A stretch of 39,213 nt of DNA from positions 1 to 39,213 of IMG/VR virus record IMGVR_UViG_3300042883_000269; one strand, 5' to 3'. Below, one piece after another: positions 22,313 to 29,161 of this stretch. The notes beneath the pieces are model-generated. The model was not told where the DNA came from. It made no database searches and was given only the letters and a program-made list of their open reading frames with translations. This stretch comes from a virus. The position numbers were made by a program, and so were the translations under genes. The number at the start of each line of letters is the position of its first letter. Position 1 is the first letter of the stretch.

Positions 22313-23601
22313 GCAGGAACTTCCATCCAGTTTATTCCAGCCCTCAAGATGGTTCGGATGTTACGCTTATGCGTATTCTGGAGGCAGTATCAGCAACTCA
22401 GAACACTCCAAACCCATTAGCAGAGTCAACCTTTAATAGTAAGGGAAGGCTTCGCGTTGCTCAGTTTGCAACGGAATTTACTAACACCTTCCAGTACGGA
22501 AAAGAAACTGATGTGTGGGATGAGTCAACGGCAAGCGGAGGCACAGCAACTCATGTTCCAGCCATTAGCGGTATCGACATGGCTGTTACTAACACAATTG
22601 GCTCTGAGGTTGTTAGACAGACTCGTAATGTAATGACCTACATTTCTGGAAGGGCTGCAATTCTATCTTTTTCAATTAGGCTACAGGCTCCCGTTGCTGG
22701 CATTCGCCGCAGATTTGGACTTTATAATGGATCAGAGGGAGCTTATTTTGAGGATGACGGAAGCGGTGATTACTTTTGCTGCATCGCTGATGCGGGTGGA
22801 AGCCCATCATTACAGAGGGTTGGTAGGGCTGGTTGGAACGGCGACAAGCTGGATGGAACTGGCCCAAGTGGGATTACAGCCAATCCTGACGCACAGCAAT
22901 TAATTCAGTTTGATTATGAGTGGTATGGTGCTGGTGAAGTTAAAGTTCAGTTTGTAATAAACGGAGAGTGTATTACCATCCACACCTTCTATGATGCCAA
23001 CATCTTGAATAGCCCTTGGTGCAAGAGTCCATTCCTTCCAATTCGTTGCGAGATTAAGAATACAACTGGCGGTCAGGCGGCTGGAACATATCATGTCTAT
23101 CAAGGATCAAATTCATTGATCCGTGATGGAGCGTCAGAAAAAACTGGCATGCCAGTGAATATTTCCAATGCCATTACTGGAACAGACATGGGATCGGCTA
23201 ATACCTTCACTCCAATTCTTTCTATTAGGCTGAAATCTACTGCGCTGGGCGGGGTAGTAATTCCTCATTCGTTCCAGATTGGCAGTATTGACAATGTGGA
23301 TGTGTTTTACAAGATCATTAAAAATGCGGCACTGACGGGAGCAAGCTGGGTAGATCACCCAAATACAAATGCCTTGTCTCAGTACGATGTTTCAAGCACA
23401 GCGATTTCTGGTGGTGAGGCTTTTGATGCTGGGTTTATCCCAAGGTTGAGCGCAGGAAACCAAACTTTTTACGATATGGCTACTTATCAGCTTGGAAGAA
23501 GCTCAATGGGAACTGTCAGCGACACCATAACGATTGCTATGGCAAGCGCAGGAGCTAACAAAAAGGCTGTCGCGTCATTAAACTGGCTTGAGCAACGATA
23601 A
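22309..23601 (+). CDS. Tail appendage or receptor-binding-type protein (430 aa)
   Basis: The N-terminal module shared with the 76-residue protein (residues 1-26) is followed by beta-rich domains, including FGLYNGSEGAYFEDDGSGDYF and QFDYEWYGAGEVKVQFVING, which resemble lectin-like (jelly-roll) folds found in phage fibre and capsule-binding proteins. No catalytic residues stand out. It ends one base before the spanin ATG, so it is translated with the lysis cassette. Role inferred from fold-like pattern and position. Confidence 0.5.
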   Translation: MSRNFHPVYSSPQDGSDVTLMRILEAVSATQNTPNPLAESTFNSKGRLRVAQFATEFTNTFQYGKETDVWDESTASGGTATHVPAISGIDMAVTNTIGSEVVRQTRNVMTYISGRAAILSFSIRLQAPVAGIRRRFGLYNGSEGAYFEDDGSGDYFCCIADAGGSPSLQRVGRAGWNGDKLDGTGPSGITANPDAQQLIQFDYEWYGAGEVKVQFVINGECITIHTFYDANILNSPWCKSPFLPIRCEIKNTTGGQAAGTYHVYQGSNSLIRDGASEKTGMPVNISNAITGTDMGSANTFTPILSIRLKSTALGGVVIPHSFQIGSIDNVDVFYKIIKNAALTGASWVDHPNTNALSQYDVSSTAISGGEAFDAGFIPRLSAGNQTFYDMATYQLGRSSMGTVSDTITIAMASAGANKKAVASLNWLEQR

Positions 23602-23602
23602 C

Positions 23603-23968
23603 ATGAATAAGATTCTTATTGTATTGGCATCCATCTTTCTTATTGGATGCGCTCACAACGACAAGGCTTCCTACTCAGCCCCATCCGTAGTGGCCGTTAA
23701 AACAAGCGTAGAGAAAGTGCGTCAGTATGTGCGTCCAGAGGGACAATTAGCCGTTAAAGAGCTTTCTGATGCGATTGATGCCTATCAGAAGCAAGTGGAT
23801 GATCAGTCTGTGGTTCTTATGAAGGCTCAGGACGATGCCGTCTATTGGAACAACAAGCACTCTGACGCTCTGAAGAAGCTTTGGTGGTGGAGGGCTTTGG
23901 CACTGGCGAGCATTCTAGCCGTTGCTGCCTACATAGGACTAAAGACATCATGGCGATTTTTCCTTTAA
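23603..23968 (+). CDS. Putative unimolecular spanin (121 aa)
   Basis: The N-terminus MNKILIVLASIFLIGC is a signal peptidase II signal with Cys16 lipidated. Residues 30-92 are polar and helical (QLAVKELSDAIDAYQKQVDD). Residues 94-113 form a C-terminal membrane segment (WWWRALALASILAVAAYIGL). An outer-membrane lipid anchor joined to an inner-membrane segment is the plan of u-spanins such as phage T1 gp11, which fuse the two membranes at the end of lysis. I chose ATG 23603; a TTG at 23588 would bury the signal. It overlaps the holin gene, and the endolysin follows. This implies a Gram-negative host. Confidence 0.75.
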   Translation: MNKILIVLASIFLIGCAHNDKASYSAPSVVAVKTSVEKVRQYVRPEGQLAVKELSDAIDAYQKQVDDQSVVLMKAQDDAVYWNNKHSDALKKLWWWRALALASILAVAAYIGLKTSWRFFL

Positions 23969-24279
23969 AGCCAGTAGTCTCTCAAAGGCTGGTAATTAGC
24001 TTGGTCGGAATCGCTTTAATTCAAATTAGTTGGCGTTGGTCGGTGGCTCATCTTTATTCCCTTCCTCCAGAAGCGTTGGCTGGATTTGTATCAATTACGA
24101 CCAACACCCTTTACATCACTGGAGCCATAGTCATTTTTATGGTTACTGGAAAACTCGTATATGACTGGAAAGTTGGAACTAGCCAGATTCAAGATGTGTC
24201 TTCTTCCGTTCAACGCATCAAGGAAGAAATTACTGAATATATTCAAAAACCAAAGAACTTTGATGACGAAGTTGTTTAA
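23950..24279 (+). CDS. Putative holin (109 aa, two membrane segments)
   Basis: Two likely membrane segments (about residues 13-30, RLVISLVGIALIQISW, and 47-70, ITGAIVIFMVTGKLV) are followed by a charged helical tail ending DDEVV. Size and topology fit a class II holin, which opens the inner membrane to release the endolysin. ATG 23950 overlaps the spanin gene by 19 bases and its own end overlaps the endolysin gene by 17 bases, giving a compact spanin-holin-endolysin unit. The assignment rests on topology and neighbours. Confidence 0.6.
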   Translation: MAIFPLKPVVSQRLVISLVGIALIQISWRWSVAHLYSLPPEALAGFVSITTNTLYITGAIVIFMVTGKLVYDWKVGTSQIQDVSSSVQRIKEEITEYIQKPKNFDDEVV

Positions 24280-24718
24280 GGACACCATTATTCCTTGGTT
24301 GTTCAAGTGGGAGGGAACAAAGCTTTGTTTGCACAAAGATGATCGCGGCAATTATAGGGATGGAAGAATGGTTGGAACGAAGTACGGGATTGATGCCAAG
24401 TCACACCCAAATGTCGATATACCACTTCTCACGGCAGATGAAGCTACCGAAATCTATTGGAATGAGTATTGGGTGAAGTACGCTTGCGACGAAATGGCTT
24501 GGCCTCTAAATTTCATTTTCTTTAATTGTTGTGTAAATTGTGGTCTGTCGAGAGCAAGCAAAATATTGAAAATCTCTGGAAATAATCCATCTAAGTTTAT
24601 TGATGAGCAGGAAGGATTCTACAAAAGGCTAGTCATTCATCGACCAGCCAGTAAGGTTTTTTTGAAGGGATGGTTGAATCGTACAAAAGACTTGAGGAAG
24701 GTTTGCAACTTGTCTTGA
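24263..24718 (+). CDS. Endolysin, GH108-like peptidoglycan hydrolase (151 aa)
   Basis: The N-terminal pattern IIPWLFKWEG with Glu17 as probable catalytic acid, then GTKYGID and LTADEATEIYWNEYW, matches the GH108 muramidase family used by many Gram-negative phages. A C-terminal part (residues 90-150) has the helix seen in the family's second domain. There is no signal peptide, so release needs the holin upstream. Start ATG 24263 lies inside the holin gene; upstream in-frame sequence is a shadow of that gene. The canonical E-G-G is E-G-T here, a modest deviation. Confidence 0.75.
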   Translation: MTKLFKDTIIPWLFKWEGTKLCLHKDDRGNYRDGRMVGTKYGIDAKSHPNVDIPLLTADEATEIYWNEYWVKYACDEMAWPLNFIFFNCCVNCGLSRASKILKISGNNPSKFIDEQEGFYKRLVIHRPASKVFLKGWLNRTKDLRKVCNLS

Positions 24719-24846
24719 TCTTCAACAACAGGCTCTGAAATGTCGGGCCTGTCGGCAGGGTAGCGTGAGTGGGTAGGGTAAAGTCAAGCATTAAAATAAA
24801 AAAAGATTTTATTGGCTTTTTGGTTTGGAGCAATAATTCTACTTCA
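24719..24846 (+). other. Short intergenic stretch after the lysis cassette
   Basis: A 6-bp stem (ACAGGC 24728-24733, GCCTGT 24747-24752) has no T-tract, so I do not call a terminator. The rest is A/T-rich and ends in the promoter listed next. Confidence 0.4.
24812..24839 (+). promoter_or_regulatory. Candidate promoter of the recombination module
   Basis: TTGGCT (24812-24817), 16-base spacer, TAATTC (24834-24839), 7 bases to ATG 24847. Boxes are less than ideal but the short -10-to-ATG geometry matches the others. Confidence 0.4.
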
Positions 24847-25359
24847 ATGACCAACCAAGGCATCAAGATAGAAGACACCGCTGTAGTCGTTCTCACTCCA
24901 ACGGAATTCCACCATGCCGTAAACTGCGCTCTCCTTCAAATCACGGCAAGTGAACTGGACAAGAGGAACCATACCTACACCATGAAGAGGGATCGTCTAG
25001 GTCGGCTTCATCACGCCACCATTGGGGCTATAGGAGAAATTGCATTCGCAAAATGGATGGATAGGTTCTTTGTTCCCCAGATAAACACTTTTCATGGAAT
25101 CCCAGATTGCTTTGAGGATGTTGAAGTCAGGGCATCAGACAAGCACACCTCACTCATCACCCGCGATGATGACGCTCCAGACAGGAAGTATGTCAAGGTA
25201 ATGACCAATGGAAATGGAGCTAGAATCATAGGGTGGCTTTACGGACATGAAACAAGGCAAGACAAGTGGTTTATTAACAAGGAAAACCAGAGACCTTGTT
25301 GGATGGTTCCCCACAATAATCTTCGGACTATCGCCACCATAAAAGATTTATCAAAATAA
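24847..25359 (+). CDS. PD-(D/E)XK-like putative nuclease (170 aa)
   Basis: The sequence has a helix with GAIGEIAFAKW (Glu64), then IPDCFEDVEVRASDKH (Asp87, Glu93) and TRDDDAPDRKYVKVM, a pattern I associate with small phage proteins of the restriction-endonuclease-like fold. The missing part is a clear E-x-K after the Asp, so activity is uncertain; E93-V-R95 could take that role. It heads the module with ERF and metallophosphoesterase genes. I chose ATG 24847 because the promoter lies directly upstream. Confidence 0.5.
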   Translation: MTNQGIKIEDTAVVVLTPTEFHHAVNCALLQITASELDKRNHTYTMKRDRLGRLHHATIGAIGEIAFAKWMDRFFVPQINTFHGIPDCFEDVEVRASDKHTSLITRDDDAPDRKYVKVMTNGNGARIIGWLYGHETRQDKWFINKENQRPCWMVPHNNLRTIATIKDLSK

Positions 25360-25401
25360 TTCTCGACATCCGTAATGGCATCACATAAAACACAAATCGT
25401 T

Positions 25402-25653
25402 ATGACAACACCAAAAACCAAAACCACCAAAAAGACACCATCCAAGAAGAGCCTAATGCCACCTCTCACCAATGAGGAGCTATTTCAACTCCGTCTTGAT
25501 GGATTGACCAAATCCACAATGGAGCTTTACGAGCTTTCCGATCTCCTTAATGATCGGATCACAATGACCATCAATATTATTGGCGGCATTGCTTGTGCTT
25601 CCCTCCTAATCGGAGTCGGCCTTCTCGCGACCACAATCATCCGCTTGTTCTAA
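25402..25653 (+). CDS. Small membrane protein (83 aa)
   Basis: The N-terminus is Lys/Thr/Pro-rich, followed by a helix (NEELFQLRLDGLTKSTMEL) and a C-terminal membrane segment (about 56-80, NIIGGIACASLLIGVGLLA). A tail-anchored inner-membrane protein is expected. An ATG at 25375 would add nine residues; I prefer 25402 because it follows an A/C-rich leader (AAAACACAAATCGTT). The stop overlaps the next start (TAATG). Function unknown. Confidence 0.6.
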   Translation: MTTPKTKTTKKTPSKKSLMPPLTNEELFQLRLDGLTKSTMELYELSDLLNDRITMTINIIGGIACASLLIGVGLLATTIIRLF

Positions 25654-25790
25654 TGAGCGAGCAGCAACAAATGACCCCACAAGAAAAAATTGAATTTCTT
25701 CTTGCATCCCTTGAAGAACTTCGCTCAACTCTGGATGAAGCCATCGCCTTCATTGACGATTCTGCAATCCAGATTGACGAGAGGGGATAA
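25653..25790 (+). CDS. Very small helical protein (45 aa)
   Basis: The product starts MSEQQQMTPQEKIEFLL and continues as a single acidic amphipathic helix with heptad-like Leu/Ile. The TAATG overlap with the gene above supports translation. No family is recognised; a coiled-coil partner of the preceding membrane protein is possible. Confidence 0.5.
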   Translation: MSEQQQMTPQEKIEFLLASLEELRSTLDEAIAFIDDSAIQIDERG

Positions 25791-25812
25791 GCTCTAACCA
25801 AACCAAAACAAC

Positions 25813-26553
25813 ATGAAAACGGAAAACACACCACAGCAGGAATACGCAGCAGCACTCGTTGCTGCTATCGGGGAACTCTCCAATGTTCCCAAAACCGCAG
25901 CCAACCCATACTTCAAGTCGAAGTACGCCCCATTGGATGCAATCATTGATGCCACTCGCCCAATCCTCCTCAAGCATGGTCTTGCTATCAGCCAGACACC
26001 ATTGTTCATGGAAGGGACGGCTGGCGTTGAAACCACGATCATCCACAAGGGCGGTCATTCCACTACTACTACATTGCTCCTCCCCCTCAAGGATCAATCG
26101 CCACAGGGAGTTGGTGGAGCGATCACATACGCTCGTCGCTACTCTCTTGCAGCGGTGCTGGGAGTTGCTAGTGAGGATGACGATGATGGCAATGTGTCGA
26201 GTGGCCTTCACAAGAAGGAAGAGGCTCGTCCAGCAATCGCGAAGGTTATGGACAAGAATCCACTTGTTCGACCAGCAGCATCAGTAACTGGAATGTGGAG
26301 GGGCGTATTGCCAACCAACACGAAGGTTGCAGCAAAGAGCAAGGATGGCAGCACGAAGACTTGGACGCTTTATTGCGTTGAGTTTAACGACAACGGCAAG
26401 GTGATCGAAGCGATGACCTTTGATGAAAAGTTGTATGATGCCGCTACGGAGTTCGGCAAGGAGGGAGTCATTGTTGATGTGGGCGTTGCTCCATCAAAGA
26501 AAGATCCAAGCAAGTTTGAGCTTGTGACCATTACCCCAAGTGACAAAGCGTAA
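25813..26553 (+). CDS. erf: ERF-family single-strand annealing protein
   Basis: ERF proteins anneal single-stranded DNA during phage recombination. The family signature is clear: NPYFKSKYAPLDAIIDATR near the start, HGLAISQTP, a central LPLKDQSPQGVGGAITYARR, then YSLAAVLGVASEDDDDG. The C-terminal 100 residues are a separate, less conserved part that may bind partners (GMWRGVLPTNTKVA). The ATG follows the A/C-rich leader AACCAAAACAAC. It lies between a nuclease-like gene and a metallophosphoesterase, as in many phage recombination blocks. Together with the PD-(D/E)XK nuclease at 36166 it could form an exonuclease-annealing pair. Confidence 0.9.
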   Translation: MKTENTPQQEYAAALVAAIGELSNVPKTAANPYFKSKYAPLDAIIDATRPILLKHGLAISQTPLFMEGTAGVETTIIHKGGHSTTTTLLLPLKDQSPQGVGGAITYARRYSLAAVLGVASEDDDDGNVSSGLHKKEEARPAIAKVMDKNPLVRPAASVTGMWRGVLPTNTKVAAKSKDGSTKTWTLYCVEFNDNGKVIEAMTFDEKLYDAATEFGKEGVIVDVGVAPSKKDPSKFELVTITPSDKA

Positions 26554-27313
26554 GCTAAAAGCAAGGGGGGCGAAAGCCCCCCATATTGCTACTAAATATG
26601 AAAAATTCATGGCCGTCTCTTGCTCACATGGCAAGTATGCTGACCCAAGCGCAATCGAAGCTGTCCTCACTATGCGAGACAGATGGAATCCTTCCATCAT
26701 GGTACATCTCGGTGACTGGTGCGATACCACGGCTTTCCGCTCTGGTGCAGTTGGAAGTTCCGATGAGTCAGAGCCAGTTGCTCCAGACATTGATGGAGGA
26801 ATATGGTTCTTGCGACAGCTACGACCAACTCATGTGTTGGATGGAAACCACGAGGATCGCATACCCCGATTGCTTAATCATCGTAACGCACTTATCTCCT
26901 ACGCCGCTCAACAAGCTACTGATTACATTGACCGATCTTTCGTCGAGATTGGTTGCCGCCGCATTCCATATGACGGCGTGTTCCAGAAGTATGTAGTTGG
27001 TGATGTGACCTTCACTCATGGAACTATCTACAATGAAAACTCGGCTCGCGACATGGCTGAAATCTATGGTGGCAAGGTCATATTTGGGCACACTCATCGC
27101 TCGCAAATGGGAGAGGGACGCACGATCAAAGAAAGCACAGGATATTGCGTGGGTACGCTTACGAAGCGAGGTGAAATGGATTATGCGAAATGCCGCAGGG
27201 CAACCCTCGGATGGCGACAAGGATTAGTTTATGGAGAGATTGGGCCAAAGGATAGCGCAGTATGGCTTATCACTCGCGGAGAGTTTAATCACGAATGGAG
27301 GTTGCCACTATGA
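26540..27313 (+). CDS. Calcineurin-like metallophosphoesterase (257 aa)
   Basis: Motifs of the family appear in order: SCSHGKYAD (residues 27-35), VHLGDWCD (55-62), DGNHEDR (101-107), FTHGTIY and FGHTHRS, providing metal ligands Asp59, Asn103, His104 and later His residues. The first motif has Cys in place of the usual Asp in D-x-H, so one metal site is altered. Such phage enzymes cleave phosphodiesters; DNA repair or nucleotide turnover is possible. GTG 26540 overlaps the ERF stop. An ATG at 26609 would remove 23 residues, but KYEKFMAVSCSHG looks like a continuous domain start. A GAAA-loop hairpin lies between the two starts. Confidence 0.8.
   Translation: MTKRKLKARGAKAPHIATKYEKFMAVSCSHGKYADPSAIEAVLTMRDRWNPSIMVHLGDWCDTTAFRSGAVGSSDESEPVAPDIDGGIWFLRQLRPTHVLDGNHEDRIPRLLNHRNALISYAAQQATDYIDRSFVEIGCRRIPYDGVFQKYVVGDVTFTHGTIYNENSARDMAEIYGGKVIFGHTHRSQMGEGRTIKESTGYCVGTLTKRGEMDYAKCRRATLGWRQGLVYGEIGPKDSAVWLITRGEFNHEWRLPL
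26565..26582 (+). promoter_or_regulatory. GAAA-tetraloop hairpin near the metallophosphoesterase start
   Basis: GGGGGGC (26565-26571), GAAA, GCCCCCC (26576-26582): a perfect 7-bp G/C stem with a GNRA loop. No T-tract follows. It lies 12 bases after the ERF stop and within the first codons of the GTG-started frame. It may protect the ERF mRNA 3' end or tune translation of the next gene. Confidence 0.5.
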
Positions 27314-27546
27314 GCGCGAATGAATGGGCAATGGCAATAATGGAAGCGTCAAGCAAAAACGAAGATATTGTTCCAAAGGAATTCAAAACTCGACAGCAGA
27401 TAGGAAAAGAGATAAATCTAGGTACATCGCAAACAAACAAGATCATCAAGAATCTAATTGAATGCGGTAAAGCAGAGAAGCGATCCTTCAAAATTAAACA
27501 GTCCAACGGCGTACATCCAATCGCCCATTACAAAATTATTAAATGA
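27310..27546 (+). CDS. Small winged-helix DNA-binding protein (78 aa)
   Basis: Residues 25-60 (KTRQQIGKEINLGTSQTNK then IIKNLIECG) form a helix-turn-helix followed by a likely wing (AEKRSFKIKQSNG). It probably binds DNA and regulates expression. ATG 27310 overlaps the previous stop (ATGA), and its own stop overlaps the next start the same way. An upstream ATG at 27295 is possible but less consistent with the coupling. Confidence 0.65.
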   Translation: MSANEWAMAIMEASSKNEDIVPKEFKTRQQIGKEINLGTSQTNKIIKNLIECGKAEKRSFKIKQSNGVHPIAHYKIIK

Positions 27547-27755
27547 AACAGCACATCCTAGAAAAAGATTACTACATTGAGCGTGGGTTTGCTTGGCTTG
27601 CAGGGCCATACGATCCCGCCATCAAGTCGCACATGATTATGTTGCAGCGAGTTCTTAATGACATGGTTGATGGAAACATCGTCCATCGTACAACTAAGGA
27701 TGAGAAGGGACGCTACAAGGTTGAGCGCACCAATATGATCCTTGCAAAACGATGA
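27543..27755 (+). CDS. Small hypothetical protein (70 aa)
   Basis: Contains a helix (SHMIMLQRVLNDMVDGNIVHR) and a basic C-terminus, with no known family recognised. ATGA overlaps on both sides place it firmly in the chain of small genes. Confidence 0.6.
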   Translation: MKQHILEKDYYIERGFAWLAGPYDPAIKSHMIMLQRVLNDMVDGNIVHRTTKDEKGRYKVERTNMILAKR

Positions 27756-27964
27756 ACGATCCAGTCATACATCCTAGTCACTATACGGACAATCCAAAGG
27801 GGGTTGAGCTTATTGACATGATCGGGCATCTCACATTCCCTCGCGGAGCGGCGATTAAGTACATCTATCGTGCAGGGAAGAAGGGAGGGCCAGAGACTGA
27901 ACTTCAAGACTTACGGAAGGCTTTGTGGTTTATCCAGCGTGAAATAACGGAGCTAACGAAATGA
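27752..27964 (+). CDS. DUF3310-family small protein (70 aa)
   Basis: The sequence MNDPVIHPSHYTDNPKGVEL, then AAIKYIYRAGKKGG and LRKALWFIQREI, matches DUF3310, a family of small phage proteins often found near replication or nucleotide genes. The conserved H-P-S-H-Y, K-Y-I-x-R and K-A-x-W-x-I positions are intact. Function is not established. It is coupled by ATGA to neighbours on both sides. Confidence 0.85.
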   Translation: MNDPVIHPSHYTDNPKGVELIDMIGHLTFPRGAAIKYIYRAGKKGGPETELQDLRKALWFIQREITELTK

Positions 27965-28041
27965 CTATACTACAGCAAACCATTGTTGGCGTAGTGTGTG
28001 CGTCAGTCCTTATCTATATCATGGCCTCTATACGCCGATGA
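27961..28041 (+). CDS. Micro membrane protein (26 aa)
   Basis: An ATGA overlap with the DUF3310 stop opens a 26-codon frame whose product is one hydrophobic segment (IVGVVCASVLIYIM) with a basic end (ASIRR). The stop in turn overlaps the ATG of the peptidase-like gene (28038). Being coupled on both sides and having clear membrane character makes it credible despite its size. Confidence 0.55.
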   Translation: MTILQQTIVGVVCASVLIYIMASIRR

Positions 28042-28316
28042 AATTCAAGAAGATTGGAGTCATTGCTATCAATGGACACAATTGGAAATATGGATATGGA
28101 AACACTGGAACCACAGGTGGCAAAAAAAATGATGGACTATGTGTTTACGAAACCAGAACCATTTTTATCAATCCGCAATCCACTCGCTCTCTTGAGGATG
28201 TCATTTGCCACGAGACGCTTCACGCTAGGTTTCCCGACCTCTCTGAAGAGTCAGTCGATGACGCAGCAGGGATCATGGGAGAGATAATCATTAAGTTCAA
28301 AGTCTTTCTCGCCTAA
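28038..28316 (+). CDS. Small zinc-peptidase-like protein (92 aa)
   Basis: Residues 54-72 contain D-V-I-C-H-E-T-L-H-A-R-F-P, a classic HExxH zinc site (His58, Glu59, His62), with Glu70 or Glu71 as possible third ligand. The preceding strand (YETRTIFINPQSTRSLED) is as in ImmA/IrrE or SprT-like peptidases. It may cut a host regulator or a DNA-bound protein, or may only bind metal. It is shorter than most members. ATG 28038 is coupled to the micro membrane gene. Confidence 0.65.
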   Translation: MKFKKIGVIAINGHNWKYGYGNTGTTGGKKNDGLCVYETRTIFINPQSTRSLEDVICHETLHARFPDLSEESVDDAAGIMGEIIIKFKVFLA

Positions 28317-28332
28317 CAATATCAAAACACAA

Positions 28333-28527
28333 ATGAAAACATTAGAAGAAAACTTTAACGATTGGTATAACACCATTGGAGTAAGGACTTATTCCAAGGA
28401 TCACGGCTCTGCACAAGGTCATCAAGACTATGCTAGAAACGCTTTCCTTGGTGGTTATTACGCTGGATTAGAATGCTTCAAGCAACTACTCTCCAAAGAT
28501 GATCAGACAGAGATTCAAGAAAACTGA
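28333..28527 (+). CDS. Small hypothetical protein (64 aa)
   Basis: Acidic and helical, with aromatic residues (WYNTIGVRTYSKDHGSAQG) and no known domain. The ATG follows the A/C-rich leader CAATATCAAAACACAA. The end overlaps the next gene by 29 bases. Confidence 0.6.
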   Translation: MKTLEENFNDWYNTIGVRTYSKDHGSAQGHQDYARNAFLGGYYAGLECFKQLLSKDDQTEIQEN

Positions 28528-29161
28528 TAGCGTTCCCCCTAACCGCTTTCGATTTACTGTTCCAGAAACAGGAATGAAGATCGAAGGCGAATTAAGTTGG
28601 GAGGGATTGCTGTCCAGAGTTAAAGCGCATTATATAGATAATTCCATACCGCTTCCTACAGATTGGAAGGAGAGGGTTGAGGATCAGCTATGTAGGCAAC
28701 TTCCGCATGGATGGTGCGAATATACTGACGGAACTCCAGCCAAGGGTGTTAGGCCAATACTATCAGCGGAGGGAATCATTAAAGGTATTACGGCTCTTGC
28801 AACAATGGCAATCGACGGAGCGAAAGGCAAAGAGGTTTTTGTCGATCAAAATGAAGCTAACCGCAGAGCTGAAATATGTTCTCGTTGCTACAATAATATG
28901 ACAACTAACTTCTGTGCTGGTTGCTCTGCAATGCAAACCATTACAGGATTGGTCGCTAAAGTGAGGGGTGCTAGGACAACTCCTTCAGATGCAAGCCTTT
29001 ACACTTGCGGAGTATGTGGATGTCGCAATGAAGCAATTGTCCATGTACAAAGAAAAGTGTTGCTATCTGGAGAGAAACCAGAGACAACGGAGGCTCGACC
29101 AGACTGGTGCTGGTTAAAAACTGAAGATTTAACACAAGCATCGGCAGCACTTAAAATATGA
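28499..29161 (+). CDS. Cys-cluster protein upstream of the portal (220 aa)
   Basis: The N-terminal half includes LCRQLPHGWCEYTDG. The C-terminal half carries Cys at 127, 130, 139, 142, 170, 173, 175 and 204 (AEICSRCYNN; FCAGCSAM; YTCGVCGCRN; DWCW), arranged as zinc ribbons. Part of this (R-x-x-I-C-x-x-C ... C-x-x-C-G-C) resembles the protein at 15970. It directly precedes the portal (ATGA overlap), so a role in head assembly or packaging regulation is possible. Function unknown. Confidence 0.6.
   Translation: MIRQRFKKTDSVPPNRFRFTVPETGMKIEGELSWEGLLSRVKAHYIDNSIPLPTDWKERVEDQLCRQLPHGWCEYTDGTPAKGVRPILSAEGIIKGITALATMAIDGAKGKEVFVDQNEANRRAEICSRCYNNMTTNFCAGCSAMQTITGLVAKVRGARTTPSDASLYTCGVCGCRNEAIVHVQRKVLLSGEKPETTEARPDWCWLKTEDLTQASAALKI

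Noticed and set aside
24728-24752. Terminator after the endolysin gene
   Set aside because: Only a 6-bp stem with a 13-base loop and no T-tract.
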